From Endoryza sp044226045 (GTDB taxonomy: Bacteria; Bacteroidota; Bacteroidia; Chitinophagales; Chitinophagaceae), in NCBI GenBank assembly GCA_044226045.1, contig JBGAHR010000011.1, positions 1 through 64,000 on the forward strand: DNA of 64,000 nucleotides, in the 5' to 3' direction. The notes under the pieces are model-generated. The model made no database searches. It was not told the origin of the DNA and saw only the letters and a list, made by a program, of their open reading frames with translations. Position 1 is the stretch's first letter; each line of letters begins with the position of its first letter. The position numbers and the translations under genes were made by a program. Shown here piece after piece: positions 27,491 to 35,556 of this stretch.

Positions 27491-27550
27491 ATTTACCCGA
27501 TCACCTTCCAGGCCTTTTCAGGTCACCCTCTCCGATGATTACGAGTGGCG

Positions 27551-27558
27551 CAAAAGTA
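27551..27558 (-). promoter_or_regulatory. -7 promoter element for tRNA-Cys
   Basis: On the minus strand the sequence is TACTTTTG, a full match to TAnnTTTG, followed by CGCC. It lies 60 bases upstream of the mature tRNA. Confidence 0.6.
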
Positions 27559-27601
27559 GGTTTTTTATCGGATATTTGGGAACGATTACCTGAAAAGAAT
27601 T

Positions 27602-28477
27602 ATGCAAAAAATAGCTGAATCTGAATTGATCATCAACAATCGGGGTGCCATTTACCACCTGGACATCCGCCCCGACGAACTGGCCGATACAGTCATTACC
27701 GTGGGAGATCCCGGCCGGGTTGCGGAAGTTAGCAAGCACTTCGACCGGATAGAATCTTCTGCCAGTCACCGGGAATTCAATTCCTGTACAGGATATGTTG
27801 GCAACAAACGCCTAACCGTTCTTTCTTCCGGAATCGGTCCGGATAACATCGATATTGTATTGAATGAACTGGATGCCCTGGTGAATATTGATTTCGAAAC
27901 CCGCACGGTCAAGCACCAGCTCAGCTCCCTTAAAATCGTGCGTATCGGCACCTCCGGTTCTTTACAGAAAGACATTCCGGTCGACAGCTTTGTGGCTGCT
28001 ACACACGGACTGGGGATTGATAACCTGTTGAACTTTTATCGTTTTGTGCACAATGATGAAGAACAACAATTATTACAGGCATTCATCACCCAAACACAAT
28101 TTAACGCGCAAAGTTCACAGCCTTATATCAGCGGAGCGGGTTCCTCTCTCCTGAAAAATTTTGTAAGCGGATTCCACCAGGGAATTACCGTTACCTGTCC
28201 CGGGTTCTATGGGCCGCAGGGCAGAGTGTTACGCCTCGGCCTGAGCAATCCCGAACTGGTTGACCGCTTAACCCAGTTTAGTTTTGGACCGCATCGAATC
28301 AGCAATTTCGAAATGGAAACTTCAGCTATATACGGGCTGGGCAGATTACTCAACCATCAATGTCTTAGCGTAAACGCCATTGTTGCCAATAGAGTGGTAA
28401 AGCAGTTTTCAAGAGATGGCAAGGCCGCAGTGGAGAACCTGATCGTTAAATCACTGGAAATTCTTGAAAAAATTTAA
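27602..28477 (+). CDS. Nucleoside phosphorylase (uridine phosphorylase-like)
   Basis: Cleaves nucleosides with phosphate in salvage. A 291-residue PNP/UDP-phosphorylase fold: phosphate-binding TVGDPGRVAEVSKHF, SSGIGPDNIDIVLNEL, LKIVRIGTSGSLQKDIPVDSFV, and the ribose-binding FEMETSAIYGLGRLL. The overall pattern is nearer to uridine phosphorylase than to trimeric purine nucleoside phosphorylase, but base specificity cannot be fixed from sequence. It is followed after 6 bases by dapF, so they are probably co-transcribed. Confidence 0.9.
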   Translation: MQKIAESELIINNRGAIYHLDIRPDELADTVITVGDPGRVAEVSKHFDRIESSASHREFNSCTGYVGNKRLTVLSSGIGPDNIDIVLNELDALVNIDFETRTVKHQLSSLKIVRIGTSGSLQKDIPVDSFVAATHGLGIDNLLNFYRFVHNDEEQQLLQAFITQTQFNAQSSQPYISGAGSSLLKNFVSGFHQGITVTCPGFYGPQGRVLRLGLSNPELVDRLTQFSFGPHRISNFEMETSAIYGLGRLLNHQCLSVNAIVANRVVKQFSRDGKAAVENLIVKSLEILEKI

Positions 28478-28483
28478 TCGCCC

Positions 28484-29272
28484 ATGAAAGTTCATTTTTA
28501 TAAATACCAGGGAACGGGAAACGATTTTGTCATTCTCGATAATCGCAACTGGAGCTATACCTCCCTGACCACCGCGCAAATAAAATTACTCTGTGATCGC
28601 CGGTTTGGCATTGGAGCCGACGGCTTGATGTTGCTTAATAACAAGGAAGGTTTTCATTTTGAAATGAAGTATTATAATGCCGATGGCCGGGAAGGAAGCA
28701 TGTGTGGAAATGGCGGACGCTGCCTGGTAAAATTTGCTTTCCATATGGGCATTAAATCCGACAAGTATATTTTCCTGGCCAGCGACGGAACACATGAAGC
28801 TGAAATCAGAACCGATGGTACCGTGCGTTTAAAAATGCAGGATGTACAGGCAGTGATAGAAAAGAACGGCGATTATATTTTGAACACCGGTTCTCCGCAT
28901 TATGTACAGGTGGTGAGTGATGTTATGGACATGGATGTTTTCAGCAAGGGAATGGATATCCGGTACAGCGAACCCTTCGCAAAGGAAGGTATCAATGTCA
29001 ATTTCGCTGAGGTGGAAAACGACGATACCATCATTGTCAGAACATACGAACGCGGCGTGGAAGATGAAACTTATTCCTGTGGCACGGGTGTTACAGCAGC
29101 AGCCATTGTAAACTACCATAACCCCAACGGTTTTAATGAGGTTAAGGTCAAAACCAAAGGTGGCCGTCTTTCCGTTGAATACGACCGGGTAGCAGAAGAT
29201 CACTATGAAAATGTATGGCTTTGCGGCCCTGCCGAGAAAGTATTTGAAGGCGATATTGAAGTAAATCCCTGA
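28484..29272 (+). CDS. dapF: Diaminopimelate epimerase
   Basis: Converts LL- to meso-diaminopimelate for lysine and peptidoglycan synthesis, without a cofactor. A 262-residue protein with both catalytic cysteines: Cys74 in GSMCGNGGRC and Cys199 in TYSCGTGVTAAA. The start FYKYQGTGNDFVILDNRN and substrate-binding NVNFAEVEN are standard. It is co-directional with the phosphorylase upstream and the DinB-like gene 10 bases downstream. Confidence 0.97.
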   Translation: MKVHFYKYQGTGNDFVILDNRNWSYTSLTTAQIKLLCDRRFGIGADGLMLLNNKEGFHFEMKYYNADGREGSMCGNGGRCLVKFAFHMGIKSDKYIFLASDGTHEAEIRTDGTVRLKMQDVQAVIEKNGDYILNTGSPHYVQVVSDVMDMDVFSKGMDIRYSEPFAKEGINVNFAEVENDDTIIVRTYERGVEDETYSCGTGVTAAAIVNYHNPNGFNEVKVKTKGGRLSVEYDRVAEDHYENVWLCGPAEKVFEGDIEVNP

Positions 29273-29282
29273 CCGCCTTATT

Positions 29283-29813
29283 ATGTCTATTGAAGAGATC
29301 ATCCACAGGAGCCAACAGGCCTTCACGCAGGTGAAGGAGTATATGGAAGCCATGCCAGACGATTCTTTTTTTACCCGGCCACTGAATAAATGGTCTCCTG
29401 CACAACATCTTTTACACCTGACGATTTCAACACGTTCTGCCACGGCAGCCTATGCGCTTCCCGGATGGATGGTCCGGTTGATTGGAGGAAAGCCCGTACC
29501 GGGTTACGGATACGATGAACTGGTGGATCGTTATCTCCATGCATTAAGTAACGGCGGAAAAGCCACCGGAAGATATATTCCGCGGGAAATCTCTCCTGAA
29601 TCGGGAAAGATCAAATGGCTGATAAAATGGGATCAGGCAACCCGGCTTTACCTCGAAGCCTTACAGCGGCAGCGGACAGACGAAAAACTCGACCGCTATG
29701 CCGTCAGACATCCTCTCCTCGGAAAAATCTGTTTAAGAGACCTATGTTACTTCACGTTATACCATACCGGGCATCACCTGGCGATCGTAAAAACTGAAGC
29801 AAACTATCACTGA
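29283..29813 (+). CDS. DinB-like (DinB_2) superfamily protein
   Basis: A 176-residue four-helix-bundle protein of the DinB/YfiT-type metal-binding group. Likely metal ligands are in WSPAQHLLHL and in the terminal TLYHTGHHLAIVK. No enzymatic role is established for this subgroup; relatives act in bacillithiol or other thiol transfer. It closes the nucleoside phosphorylase-dapF-dinB unit, with a 345-bp region before the next gene. Confidence 0.8.
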   Translation: MSIEEIIHRSQQAFTQVKEYMEAMPDDSFFTRPLNKWSPAQHLLHLTISTRSATAAYALPGWMVRLIGGKPVPGYGYDELVDRYLHALSNGGKATGRYIPREISPESGKIKWLIKWDQATRLYLEALQRQRTDEKLDRYAVRHPLLGKICLRDLCYFTLYHTGHHLAIVKTEANYH

Positions 29814-30158
29814 GCTGTAGTGGGCAGGCACGGCACTGTGGCGATCATTCTACATCCCACACATTATTTTTAAAGTTGGTCTAAGAATACCAAAAAGGTT
29901 ATATAGGTGTTAGTAATTATTTTGATGAATTAATTCTTTGATGAATTGTCAAAGCTCTTATCTTGTGCCTGTGATGCAAGTCACACATTTTCGACTGGTT
30001 GCTGCGGCGTGTAAAATTCAACATTAATCATTACAAGATCGTTACCTGAAAATTCAAGAAAATTCTCATTTTCCTGATGTAATCCTTCGTCCCTTTAAAA
30101 GCATATATCCACTACCTGTGAGTTTCCGCAAATTATCGCGAAACCACAAATCAAGTAT
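29814..30158. other. 345-bp intergenic region with CRP/FNR-type site and repeats
   Basis: No reading frame of note. It contains an exact 11-bp direct repeat TTTGATGAATT (29921-29931 and 29937-29947), a dyad CTTTGA-N7-TCAAAG (29936-29954), and a perfect TGTGA-N6-TCACA palindrome at 29970-29985. AT-rich sequence between 30010 and 30150 probably holds the promoter of the downstream synthase. Confidence 0.55.
29970..29985. promoter_or_regulatory. CRP/FNR-family binding site candidate
   Basis: TGTGA-TGCAAG-TCACA is a perfect match to the palindromic recognition pattern of CRP-like regulators. It lies 173 bases upstream of the alpha-oxoamine synthase start codon. Which regulator binds is unknown; Bacteroidota encode many Crp/Fnr-family proteins. 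Confidence 0.5.
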
Positions 30159-31481
30159 ATGCTAAACCCTACCATCACCATCCCGCTGGAAGAAGCGATT
30201 CCCGCCCCCCAGCTAAAACCTGAGTCAGCCAGGCTGATTCCGGAAGATCCGTTCAAAGGTTATTTCCAGGCTTCCTCAGAGGTACCCGCTGCCGAACCAA
30301 TGATCAAATCCCGATCTGCCAATCGCTGGTTGAGGGATATCCATCAAATGGTTAATGGCAATGCTTACCTTTTTCAGCAAACGCTGGCTGGTAAATCCGG
30401 CCCCGCGGTTTTTGCCAATAGCCGGGATATGTACATGCTCTCCTCCTATGATTACCTTGGCCTTCTTGGTCACCCTTATATTGAAAAGGCAACAATTGAT
30501 GCGGTTAAGAAGTACGGTACCGGCACAGGCGGTGCACGTATGCTGGCTGGTACCAATCAGCTTCATCGCCAGTTGGAGCAAAAAATTGCAGACTTCAAAG
30601 GAAAAGAAGCTGCGATCACTTTCTCCTCGGGTTATGTAGCTAACCTCGCTGCGGTAGCCACCCTGATTCAGAAAACCGATCGCATTATTGCCGATGAACT
30701 CATTCACCGTAGTTTGCTGGATGCCCTGTTCATGGCTCAGCTTCCCTTCGAGAAATGCAGGCATAACGACATGCAGCACCTCGAAGAGCTGCTCCAGCAA
30801 CCCACCACGGCAAAAAAGACCTTTATCATCACGGAAAGTATCTTCTCTATGGAAGGAGATATTTGCCCGCTCGATAAAGTGGTGGCGCTGAAGAAAAAAT
30901 ATGGAGCCTTCCTGTTGCTCGATGAATCTCATTCATTGGGAGTTCTCGGCGCAACCGGCAGAGGTGCAGACGAACATTTCGGTATTTCACCCGACGACAT
31001 TGAAATTTATACCAGCTCGCTTTCGAAGGCAATCCCCGGCGGCGGTGGTTTTATTGCCACTTCAAAGCAGGCTGTGATATTTATGCAGCACGCAGCTTCT
31101 CCATTCGTATTCTCCAGTGCAATGGCCCCCATGAACGCGGGCGCCAGCCTGGCGGCTTTCGAAGTAGTGGAAAGAGAAGGAAGCGAGCGGATCGCAAAGG
31201 TTTTCGAAAATACCCGGTACCTGAAAACAAATCTGAATCGTCTTGGTTACAGCACTGGTGAAACACAGTCTCCTATTGTTCCCGTAATAGTAGGTGATCG
31301 TGAAAAAACATTGAAACTCTCTGCCAAATTGTATGAACTCGGATTCCTGGCCAACCCGGTGATCTTCCCGGCTGTTCCGCCCGGTGGCGACCGTTTGAGA
31401 CTCTGCGCTACAGCCGCACAGTCGAAACTGATGCTCGATGAAGTGATCTATGCATTCGACATAGCAAGGCAGTACCTGTAA
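30159..31481 (+). CDS. Alpha-oxoamine synthase family PLP enzyme (SPT/KBL/BioF-like)
   Basis: Condenses an amino acid with an acyl thioester using PLP. A 440-residue fold-type I enzyme: SSYDYLGLLGHPYIEKA, GTGTGGARMLAGTNQLHRQLE, SGYVANLAAVATL, the DES-H motif LLLDESHSLGVLGATGRG (Asp255) and the Schiff-base lysine Lys290 in TSSLSKAIPGGGGFI. Residues 1 to about 55 are a proline-rich extension absent from most BioF enzymes. It could be serine palmitoyltransferase (sphingolipid synthesis is common in this phylum), 8-amino-7-oxononanoate synthase, or a secondary-metabolite synthase; the active-site loop differs from the common GKAFGGCGGFI type. No acyl carrier or biotin genes lie nearby to decide. 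Confidence 0.85.
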   Translation: MLNPTITIPLEEAIPAPQLKPESARLIPEDPFKGYFQASSEVPAAEPMIKSRSANRWLRDIHQMVNGNAYLFQQTLAGKSGPAVFANSRDMYMLSSYDYLGLLGHPYIEKATIDAVKKYGTGTGGARMLAGTNQLHRQLEQKIADFKGKEAAITFSSGYVANLAAVATLIQKTDRIIADELIHRSLLDALFMAQLPFEKCRHNDMQHLEELLQQPTTAKKTFIITESIFSMEGDICPLDKVVALKKKYGAFLLLDESHSLGVLGATGRGADEHFGISPDDIEIYTSSLSKAIPGGGGFIATSKQAVIFMQHAASPFVFSSAMAPMNAGASLAAFEVVEREGSERIAKVFENTRYLKTNLNRLGYSTGETQSPIVPVIVGDREKTLKLSAKLYELGFLANPVIFPAVPPGGDRLRLCATAAQSKLMLDEVIYAFDIARQYL

Positions 31482-31509
31482 GGACCACATGATGAAAATT
31501 CCATATAAC

Positions 31510-31533
31510 GGCCGCCCCCCGGGGCGGCCTTTT
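31510..31533 (+). terminator. Intrinsic terminator after the oxoamine synthase
   Basis: Perfect arms GGCCGCCCC (31510-31518) and GGGGCGGCC (31521-31529) are followed by TTTT. The apex CC plus opened pairs forms the loop. Confidence 0.9.
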
Positions 31534-31600
31534 CATTGTTATCCATTCATGAACCCAGCCTTTTTTCAGGCATGGGTCGTATTTTCACTGTTTATCCCGC

Positions 31601-31608
31601 TATCTTTG
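31601..31608 (+). promoter_or_regulatory. -7 promoter element for corA, close to the start codon
   Basis: TATCTTTG, a full match to TAnnTTTG, ends only 8 bases before the ATG at 31617. Transcription would begin at most a few bases before the start codon, which suggests a leaderless or near-leaderless mRNA. Confidence 0.55.
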
Positions 31609-31616
31609 CGCCGCCG

Positions 31617-32555
31617 ATGATCCAGTACTTCAAAAATATCAACCATCAGACCATCGAAGTAGACAAGCCGGAAAACGGCGCATGGGTGAATATTCTCCCG
31701 CCTCTCAAGCAGGAAGAATTCACCGAACTGTCTGATGAGCTGACCATTCCCCTCGACTTTCTGACTGACTCACTCGATATTGACGAAAGATCCCGGTTCG
31801 AAGAGGAGGACAATGTGAAACTGGTGGTGATCAAAACACCCACAGAGAATAACTCTTTCAACGAAAGCGATGCTTATTACATCACGATTCCGATCTGTAT
31901 CATCCTCACCCATAACCAGATTGTAACGGTCAATTCTTTCGAAAACGGCGCTATCCGAAAATTTCTTAACACCTTTCAAAATCGGCATCCCGACAACCGG
32001 AAGATGATGGTGCTGAAGATCTTCGAAAAGATCATTCAGACCTATATGGAGAACCTGAAAGAAATCAATGTTAGAAGAAATGTGCTGGAACAAAAGTTGT
32101 ATGCCGCCAACCGGAATGAACAATTACTTCAATTGATGAGGATCCAGAAAAGCCTGGTCTATTTTGTAACCGCACTGAGAAGTAATGAGATGCTTTTGAT
32201 GAAGATAGACAGGACGAATTTTCTTGGCCTTAATGAGGAAGAAAAAGAATTCCTGAACGACCTGATCGTTGATAATTCCCAGGCCCTTGAAATGGCGAAT
32301 ATCTACACAAACATCCTGTCGAGTACCCTCGACGCGTTTGCAAGCATCATTGCCAATAACCAGAACGAAGTATTGAAACGACTTTCTGTTATTACCATCG
32401 TTTTGACTTTCCCGGTGCTGGTAGCCAGTATCTATGGAATGAACGTTCCTATCCCCTACTCCCAATCTCCCTACGCCTTTTATATACCGGTATTTTTATC
32501 GCTGGCCATCTCCCTGGTGATCGGATGGTTCTTCCTTAAAAAGAAAATTTTCTAA
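31617..32555 (+). CDS. corA: CorA family magnesium/divalent cation transporter
   Basis: Pentameric inner-membrane channel for Mg2+ or related divalent cations. The start MIQYFKNINHQTIEVD at 31617 fits the family; an upstream in-frame ATG overlaps the terminator and promoter and is rejected. It has a large cytoplasmic alpha/beta domain, a long stalk helix (about 170-265), then two C-terminal membrane helices with the signature GMN in SIYGMNVPIPYS between them and a basic tail KKKIF. It has 312 residues. It overlaps the Nudix start by one base (TAATG), so the two are translationally coupled. Confidence 0.92.
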   Translation: MIQYFKNINHQTIEVDKPENGAWVNILPPLKQEEFTELSDELTIPLDFLTDSLDIDERSRFEEEDNVKLVVIKTPTENNSFNESDAYYITIPICIILTHNQIVTVNSFENGAIRKFLNTFQNRHPDNRKMMVLKIFEKIIQTYMENLKEINVRRNVLEQKLYAANRNEQLLQLMRIQKSLVYFVTALRSNEMLLMKIDRTNFLGLNEEEKEFLNDLIVDNSQALEMANIYTNILSSTLDAFASIIANNQNEVLKRLSVITIVLTFPVLVASIYGMNVPIPYSQSPYAFYIPVFLSLAISLVIGWFFLKKKIF

Positions 32556-33037
32556 TGAGTACGAACCGATTCAACCTGCGTGTGTACGGAATTCTGATCA
32601 ACGAACAGCAACAGGTACTGGTGAGCGATGAATTTATTCGCGGAAACTATTACACTAAGTTCCCGGGTGGAGGACTGGAATTTGGAGAGGGCACACGAGA
32701 CTGTTTAAGAAGAGAATTCCTCGAAGAAATGAACCTCGCAGTTGAAATCGGCAATCATATCTACACGACCGATTTTTTTCAAATGAGCGCTTTCAAACCG
32801 GAAGATCAGATCATTTCCATTTATTACGAAGCCAAAGCGCTCGAGCCCATTCGGGTTCCCCTCCGAATAAAACCTTTTGATTTTGATGAACAACAACTGC
32901 AGGTTTATCAAAAAACCGGTGAAACCGAAACTTTCCGTTTTATCGACTGGCATTTATTCGATGCACAAGCGGTTACCCTCCCCATTGACAAGATTGTTGC
33001 CGATCTGGTTAAAAGTAATGGACTGAAAAAAGTATAA
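32555..33037 (+). CDS. Nudix hydrolase
   Basis: A 160-residue pyrophosphohydrolase. The Nudix box is complete: GGLEFGEGTRDCLRREFLEEMNL fits GX5EX7REUXEEXXU, with Glu residues for the metal ions. The substrate (nucleoside diphosphate linked to another moiety) cannot be predicted. The start overlaps the corA stop by one base. Confidence 0.92.
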   Translation: MSTNRFNLRVYGILINEQQQVLVSDEFIRGNYYTKFPGGGLEFGEGTRDCLRREFLEEMNLAVEIGNHIYTTDFFQMSAFKPEDQIISIYYEAKALEPIRVPLRIKPFDFDEQQLQVYQKTGETETFRFIDWHLFDAQAVTLPIDKIVADLVKSNGLKKV

Positions 33038-33098
33038 TTCCCCACTAATAGCTTTTAAACGACTGATCGAGTAACTTCAGGGAACAAAATTCCCGGTT

Positions 33099-34457
33099 AT
33101 GAAAAGGCTACTCGTTTTGCTTTTGCTGGGCTCCTGGCAAATTGCCCTGGCTCAATCAACACCTTCTTCCGAAAAAGGAATTCTTTTCCGGGCTGTCAAT
33201 GTCGTTCCTATGGACCGGGAACAGATACTCATCAACCAGGATGTGCTGGTTAAGAATGGGATCATCACAGCAATCAGCAAAGGTGGAACCATCAAGGCTG
33301 AGCCGGGAATGACGGTGGTTGACGGAAAAAACCGCTACCTGATGCCTGGTTTGGCAGAAATGCATGCCCATGTTCCGCCCAATGCCGACCGTGAAAGTCA
33401 TCTCGATGTGCTGAGGCTTTTCCTGGCAAACGGAGTGACCACCATTCGAGGGATGTTGGGCCACCCTTCACACCTGGAATTGAGAGAACAAATAAACAGT
33501 GGCAAAATACTCGGGCCTCACTTCCTTACTTCAGGGCCATCACTCAACGGAAATACCGTGAAATCTCCCGGACAGGCCGTCGATTCCGTAAGAAGTCAAC
33601 AGCAGGCCGGCTATGATTTCATGAAACTGCACCCGGGCTTACAACTCGACAATTTTGATGCGCTCGTGAAAGAAGCCCATCGGCTGAAAATGGATTTTGC
33701 CGGTCATGTTTCGTACAATGTGGGGGTCTGGCATGCTGTTGAATCGGGTTATCGCACGATCGACCACATGGATGGATTCATTGAAGGGCTGGTACCCGAT
33801 ATCCGTCAGATTCCGGAAGCGGAAACAGGATTGTTCGGCATGTATATTCACCAGAAAGCCGATGTAACGCTGCTGCCCAGGTTGTTTGAAAGTTTGAAAA
33901 AGCAGCAGGTCTGGGTAGTACCCACTCAATCACTGGCAGAACGATGGATGTCGGCAGAAAATCAATCCGGAGATCTGGCTGCTGCGCCGGAGATGGTCTA
34001 TATCTCAAAACAGACTCTTGAAAACTGGAAAAAAAGTAAAGACAATCTGCAGTCCGATCCGCGCTTTCAAAAAGAAGAGATGAAGAAATATCTGCTACTG
34101 CGTCGTAAGATGATCAGGGAAGGTTATCAGGCTGGTGTTGGTTTTTTACTGGGAAGCGATGCACCCCAGGTTTTTAACGTTCCCGGGTTCTCCGTTCATC
34201 ATGAGCTCCATTACCTTGTTGATGCAGGCTTAACGCCATATGAAGCCCTGCGGACCGGAACCGTGAATGTTGGACAGTTTCTGCAAAAGCCCAACCAGGG
34301 AATCATTCGAAAAGGAGCCGTTGCAGACCTGGTGCTGGTAACCGATAATCCACTCGAAAAAATTGACAATGCCTCAAAGATCGAAGGCGTGATGGTAGGG
34401 GGAAGATGGCTATCGAGAACGGAACTTGACAGGTTATTAAGTCAGTCGCGCAAATAA
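33099..34457 (+). CDS. Exported amidohydrolase family protein
   Basis: A 452-residue amidohydrolase superfamily enzyme. A signal peptide (MKRLLVLLLLGSWQIALAQ) is followed by the beta sandwich and first metal motif LMPGLAEMHAHVPPN. Further ligands are in FMKLHPGL (a candidate carbamylated Lys), DFAGHVSYNVG, YRTIDHMDGF and the Asp in GFLLGSDAPQVF. The C-terminus GAVADLVLVTDNPL restores the sandwich. It is a distant relative of the 527-residue enzyme at 10401-11984. The substrate is unknown; periplasmic peptide or cyclic amide hydrolysis is typical of the group. Confidence 0.88.
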   Translation: MKRLLVLLLLGSWQIALAQSTPSSEKGILFRAVNVVPMDREQILINQDVLVKNGIITAISKGGTIKAEPGMTVVDGKNRYLMPGLAEMHAHVPPNADRESHLDVLRLFLANGVTTIRGMLGHPSHLELREQINSGKILGPHFLTSGPSLNGNTVKSPGQAVDSVRSQQQAGYDFMKLHPGLQLDNFDALVKEAHRLKMDFAGHVSYNVGVWHAVESGYRTIDHMDGFIEGLVPDIRQIPEAETGLFGMYIHQKADVTLLPRLFESLKKQQVWVVPTQSLAERWMSAENQSGDLAAAPEMVYISKQTLENWKKSKDNLQSDPRFQKEEMKKYLLLRRKMIREGYQAGVGFLLGSDAPQVFNVPGFSVHHELHYLVDAGLTPYEALRTGTVNVGQFLQKPNQGIIRKGAVADLVLVTDNPLEKIDNASKIEGVMVGGRWLSRTELDRLLSQSRK

Positions 34458-34459
34458 AA

Positions 34460-34488
34460 AAACCACCCTGAGGTAATCAGGATGGTTT
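34460..34488 (+). terminator. Intrinsic terminator after the amidohydrolase
   Basis: Arms AAACCACCCTGA and TCAGGATGGTTT pair with one mismatch around a GGTAA loop, followed by AATTATTT. An A run on the 5' side could serve the opposite strand, where the small lipoprotein gene also ends nearby. Confidence 0.75.
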
Positions 34489-34575
34489 AATTATTTATAC
34501 GGCCTGAATCTTTAAAAAGCCACTCCGTTTACACGGAACGGCCTCTAACGATTGCTTGCCATATGAAAAACTAAA

Positions 34576-34776
34576 TTACTTCTTTGTTGAATCAACAGGC
34601 TTAGCTGTAGAGTCAGCAGGCTTCGCTGTAGAATCAGCAGGCTTAGCAGTGCTGTCTGGAGCAGCTGTAGCAGGAGTTTGAGTTGCAGAAGAATCACCTT
34701 TAGGAGTTTCTGCAGTTTCGTTGTTACAAGCAACTGCGAAAGATGCGATAGCCAGAACGAACAGGAGCTTTTTCAT
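34576..34776 (-). CDS. Small lipoprotein with DSTAKPA repeats
   Basis: The start at 34776 gives MKKLLFVLAIASFAVACNNE, a clean lipoprotein signal (Cys17); the longer frame has 25 unlikely residues ahead. The mature 50 residues are low complexity, with three consecutive DSTAKPA or DSTAKPV units and a Ser/Thr/Pro/Ala-rich linker before a terminal DSTKK. At DNA level the three units are near-identical 21-bp repeats. It is probably a flexible envelope-anchored peptide; no function is known. Repeat number is likely to vary between strains. Confidence 0.75.
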   Translation of the reverse strand: MKKLLFVLAIASFAVACNNETAETPKGDSSATQTPATAAPDSTAKPADSTAKPADSTAKPVDSTKK

Positions 34777-34911
34777 TTTACCGTTGTTTTGTTTTGTTAA
34801 CAATTGATTTGATATTAATCCGGGTTTTGCCATTAGGTAACCCGGGGTCACCTGATTTTTTATAAAATATTTTTTTAGAGCCTTTTAACGTCGAAATTTG
34901 CCCCGTCCGGT

Positions 34912-34940
34912 CGGTATTTTACCGTCATTTTTTGAAAAAT
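34912..34940. promoter_or_regulatory. Two adjacent dyads upstream of the sigma factor gene
   Basis: CGGTA-TTT-TACCG (34912-34924) and ATTTTT-TG-AAAAAT (34927-34940) lie 35-63 bases before the ECF sigma gene. They may be a self-recognised promoter region or an operator. The second is AT-rich and could occur by chance. Confidence 0.3.
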
Positions 34941-34974
34941 CAGGGTTACATTGCCCCCGATACCGTATTAATAA

Positions 34975-35556
34975 ATGGTTACCAGCGTGAAAAGCGTCCC
35001 GAACGAAATAGCTTTATTGGAAGGATTGGCAAAAAATGACAGGCAGGCCATTCAGACCATCTATAAGCAGCATTATAATATGATTCAGTCGTTGATAATC
35101 AACAACAACGGCAGTGCTGACGATGCAAGGGACATTTTCCAGGAAGCCATGATTGTTCTTTATGAGAAGGCTAAATCAGGGAGTTTTGAACTGACCAGCC
35201 AGCTTAAAACATATATATATTCTATCTGTCGCCGGCTTTGGCTTAAAAGACTCCAGCAACAGCAGAAATATGTTCCGGAGCTGGGTTTCCTGGAGGAAAC
35301 AGTGCCGGTGGAAGACGAACTGGAGGTACATGAGCAGAAAAATATGGAACTGTCGATGATGGAAAAAGCCATGCACAGTTTGGGAGAACCCTGTAAAAGT
35401 CTGTTGGAAGCCTATTATCTGCAGAAAAAAAGTATGACCGAAATAGCAGGCAATTTCGGATACACCAATGCAGACAATGCCAAGAACCAGAAGTATAAAT
35501 GCCTGATGCGTTTAAAAAAATTATTCTTTACCGAATTCAAAAATAACGGGAGATGA
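34975..35556 (+). CDS. ECF-type RNA polymerase sigma-70 factor
   Basis: A 193-residue extracytoplasmic-function sigma factor. Region 2 (about 20-90) includes the -10-recognition helix (SADDARDIFQEAMIVLYEKA and TYIYSICRRLWLKRL). Region 4 (about 135-190) includes LGEPCKSLLEAYYLQKKSMTEIA and a recognition helix around NAKNQKYKCLMRLKKLF. It overlaps the following membrane protease gene by four bases (ATGA). That gene has an anti-sigma-like N-terminal half, so the pair probably forms a membrane-stress switch. Confidence 0.93.
   Translation: MVTSVKSVPNEIALLEGLAKNDRQAIQTIYKQHYNMIQSLIINNNGSADDARDIFQEAMIVLYEKAKSGSFELTSQLKTYIYSICRRLWLKRLQQQQKYVPELGFLEETVPVEDELEVHEQKNMELSMMEKAMHSLGEPCKSLLEAYYLQKKSMTEIAGNFGYTNADNAKNQKYKCLMRLKKLFFTEFKNNGR

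Noticed and set aside
28829..29443. A 204-residue minus-strand frame across dapF
   Set aside because: It is opposite the catalytic Cys199 region of dapF and shows no start signal or domain.
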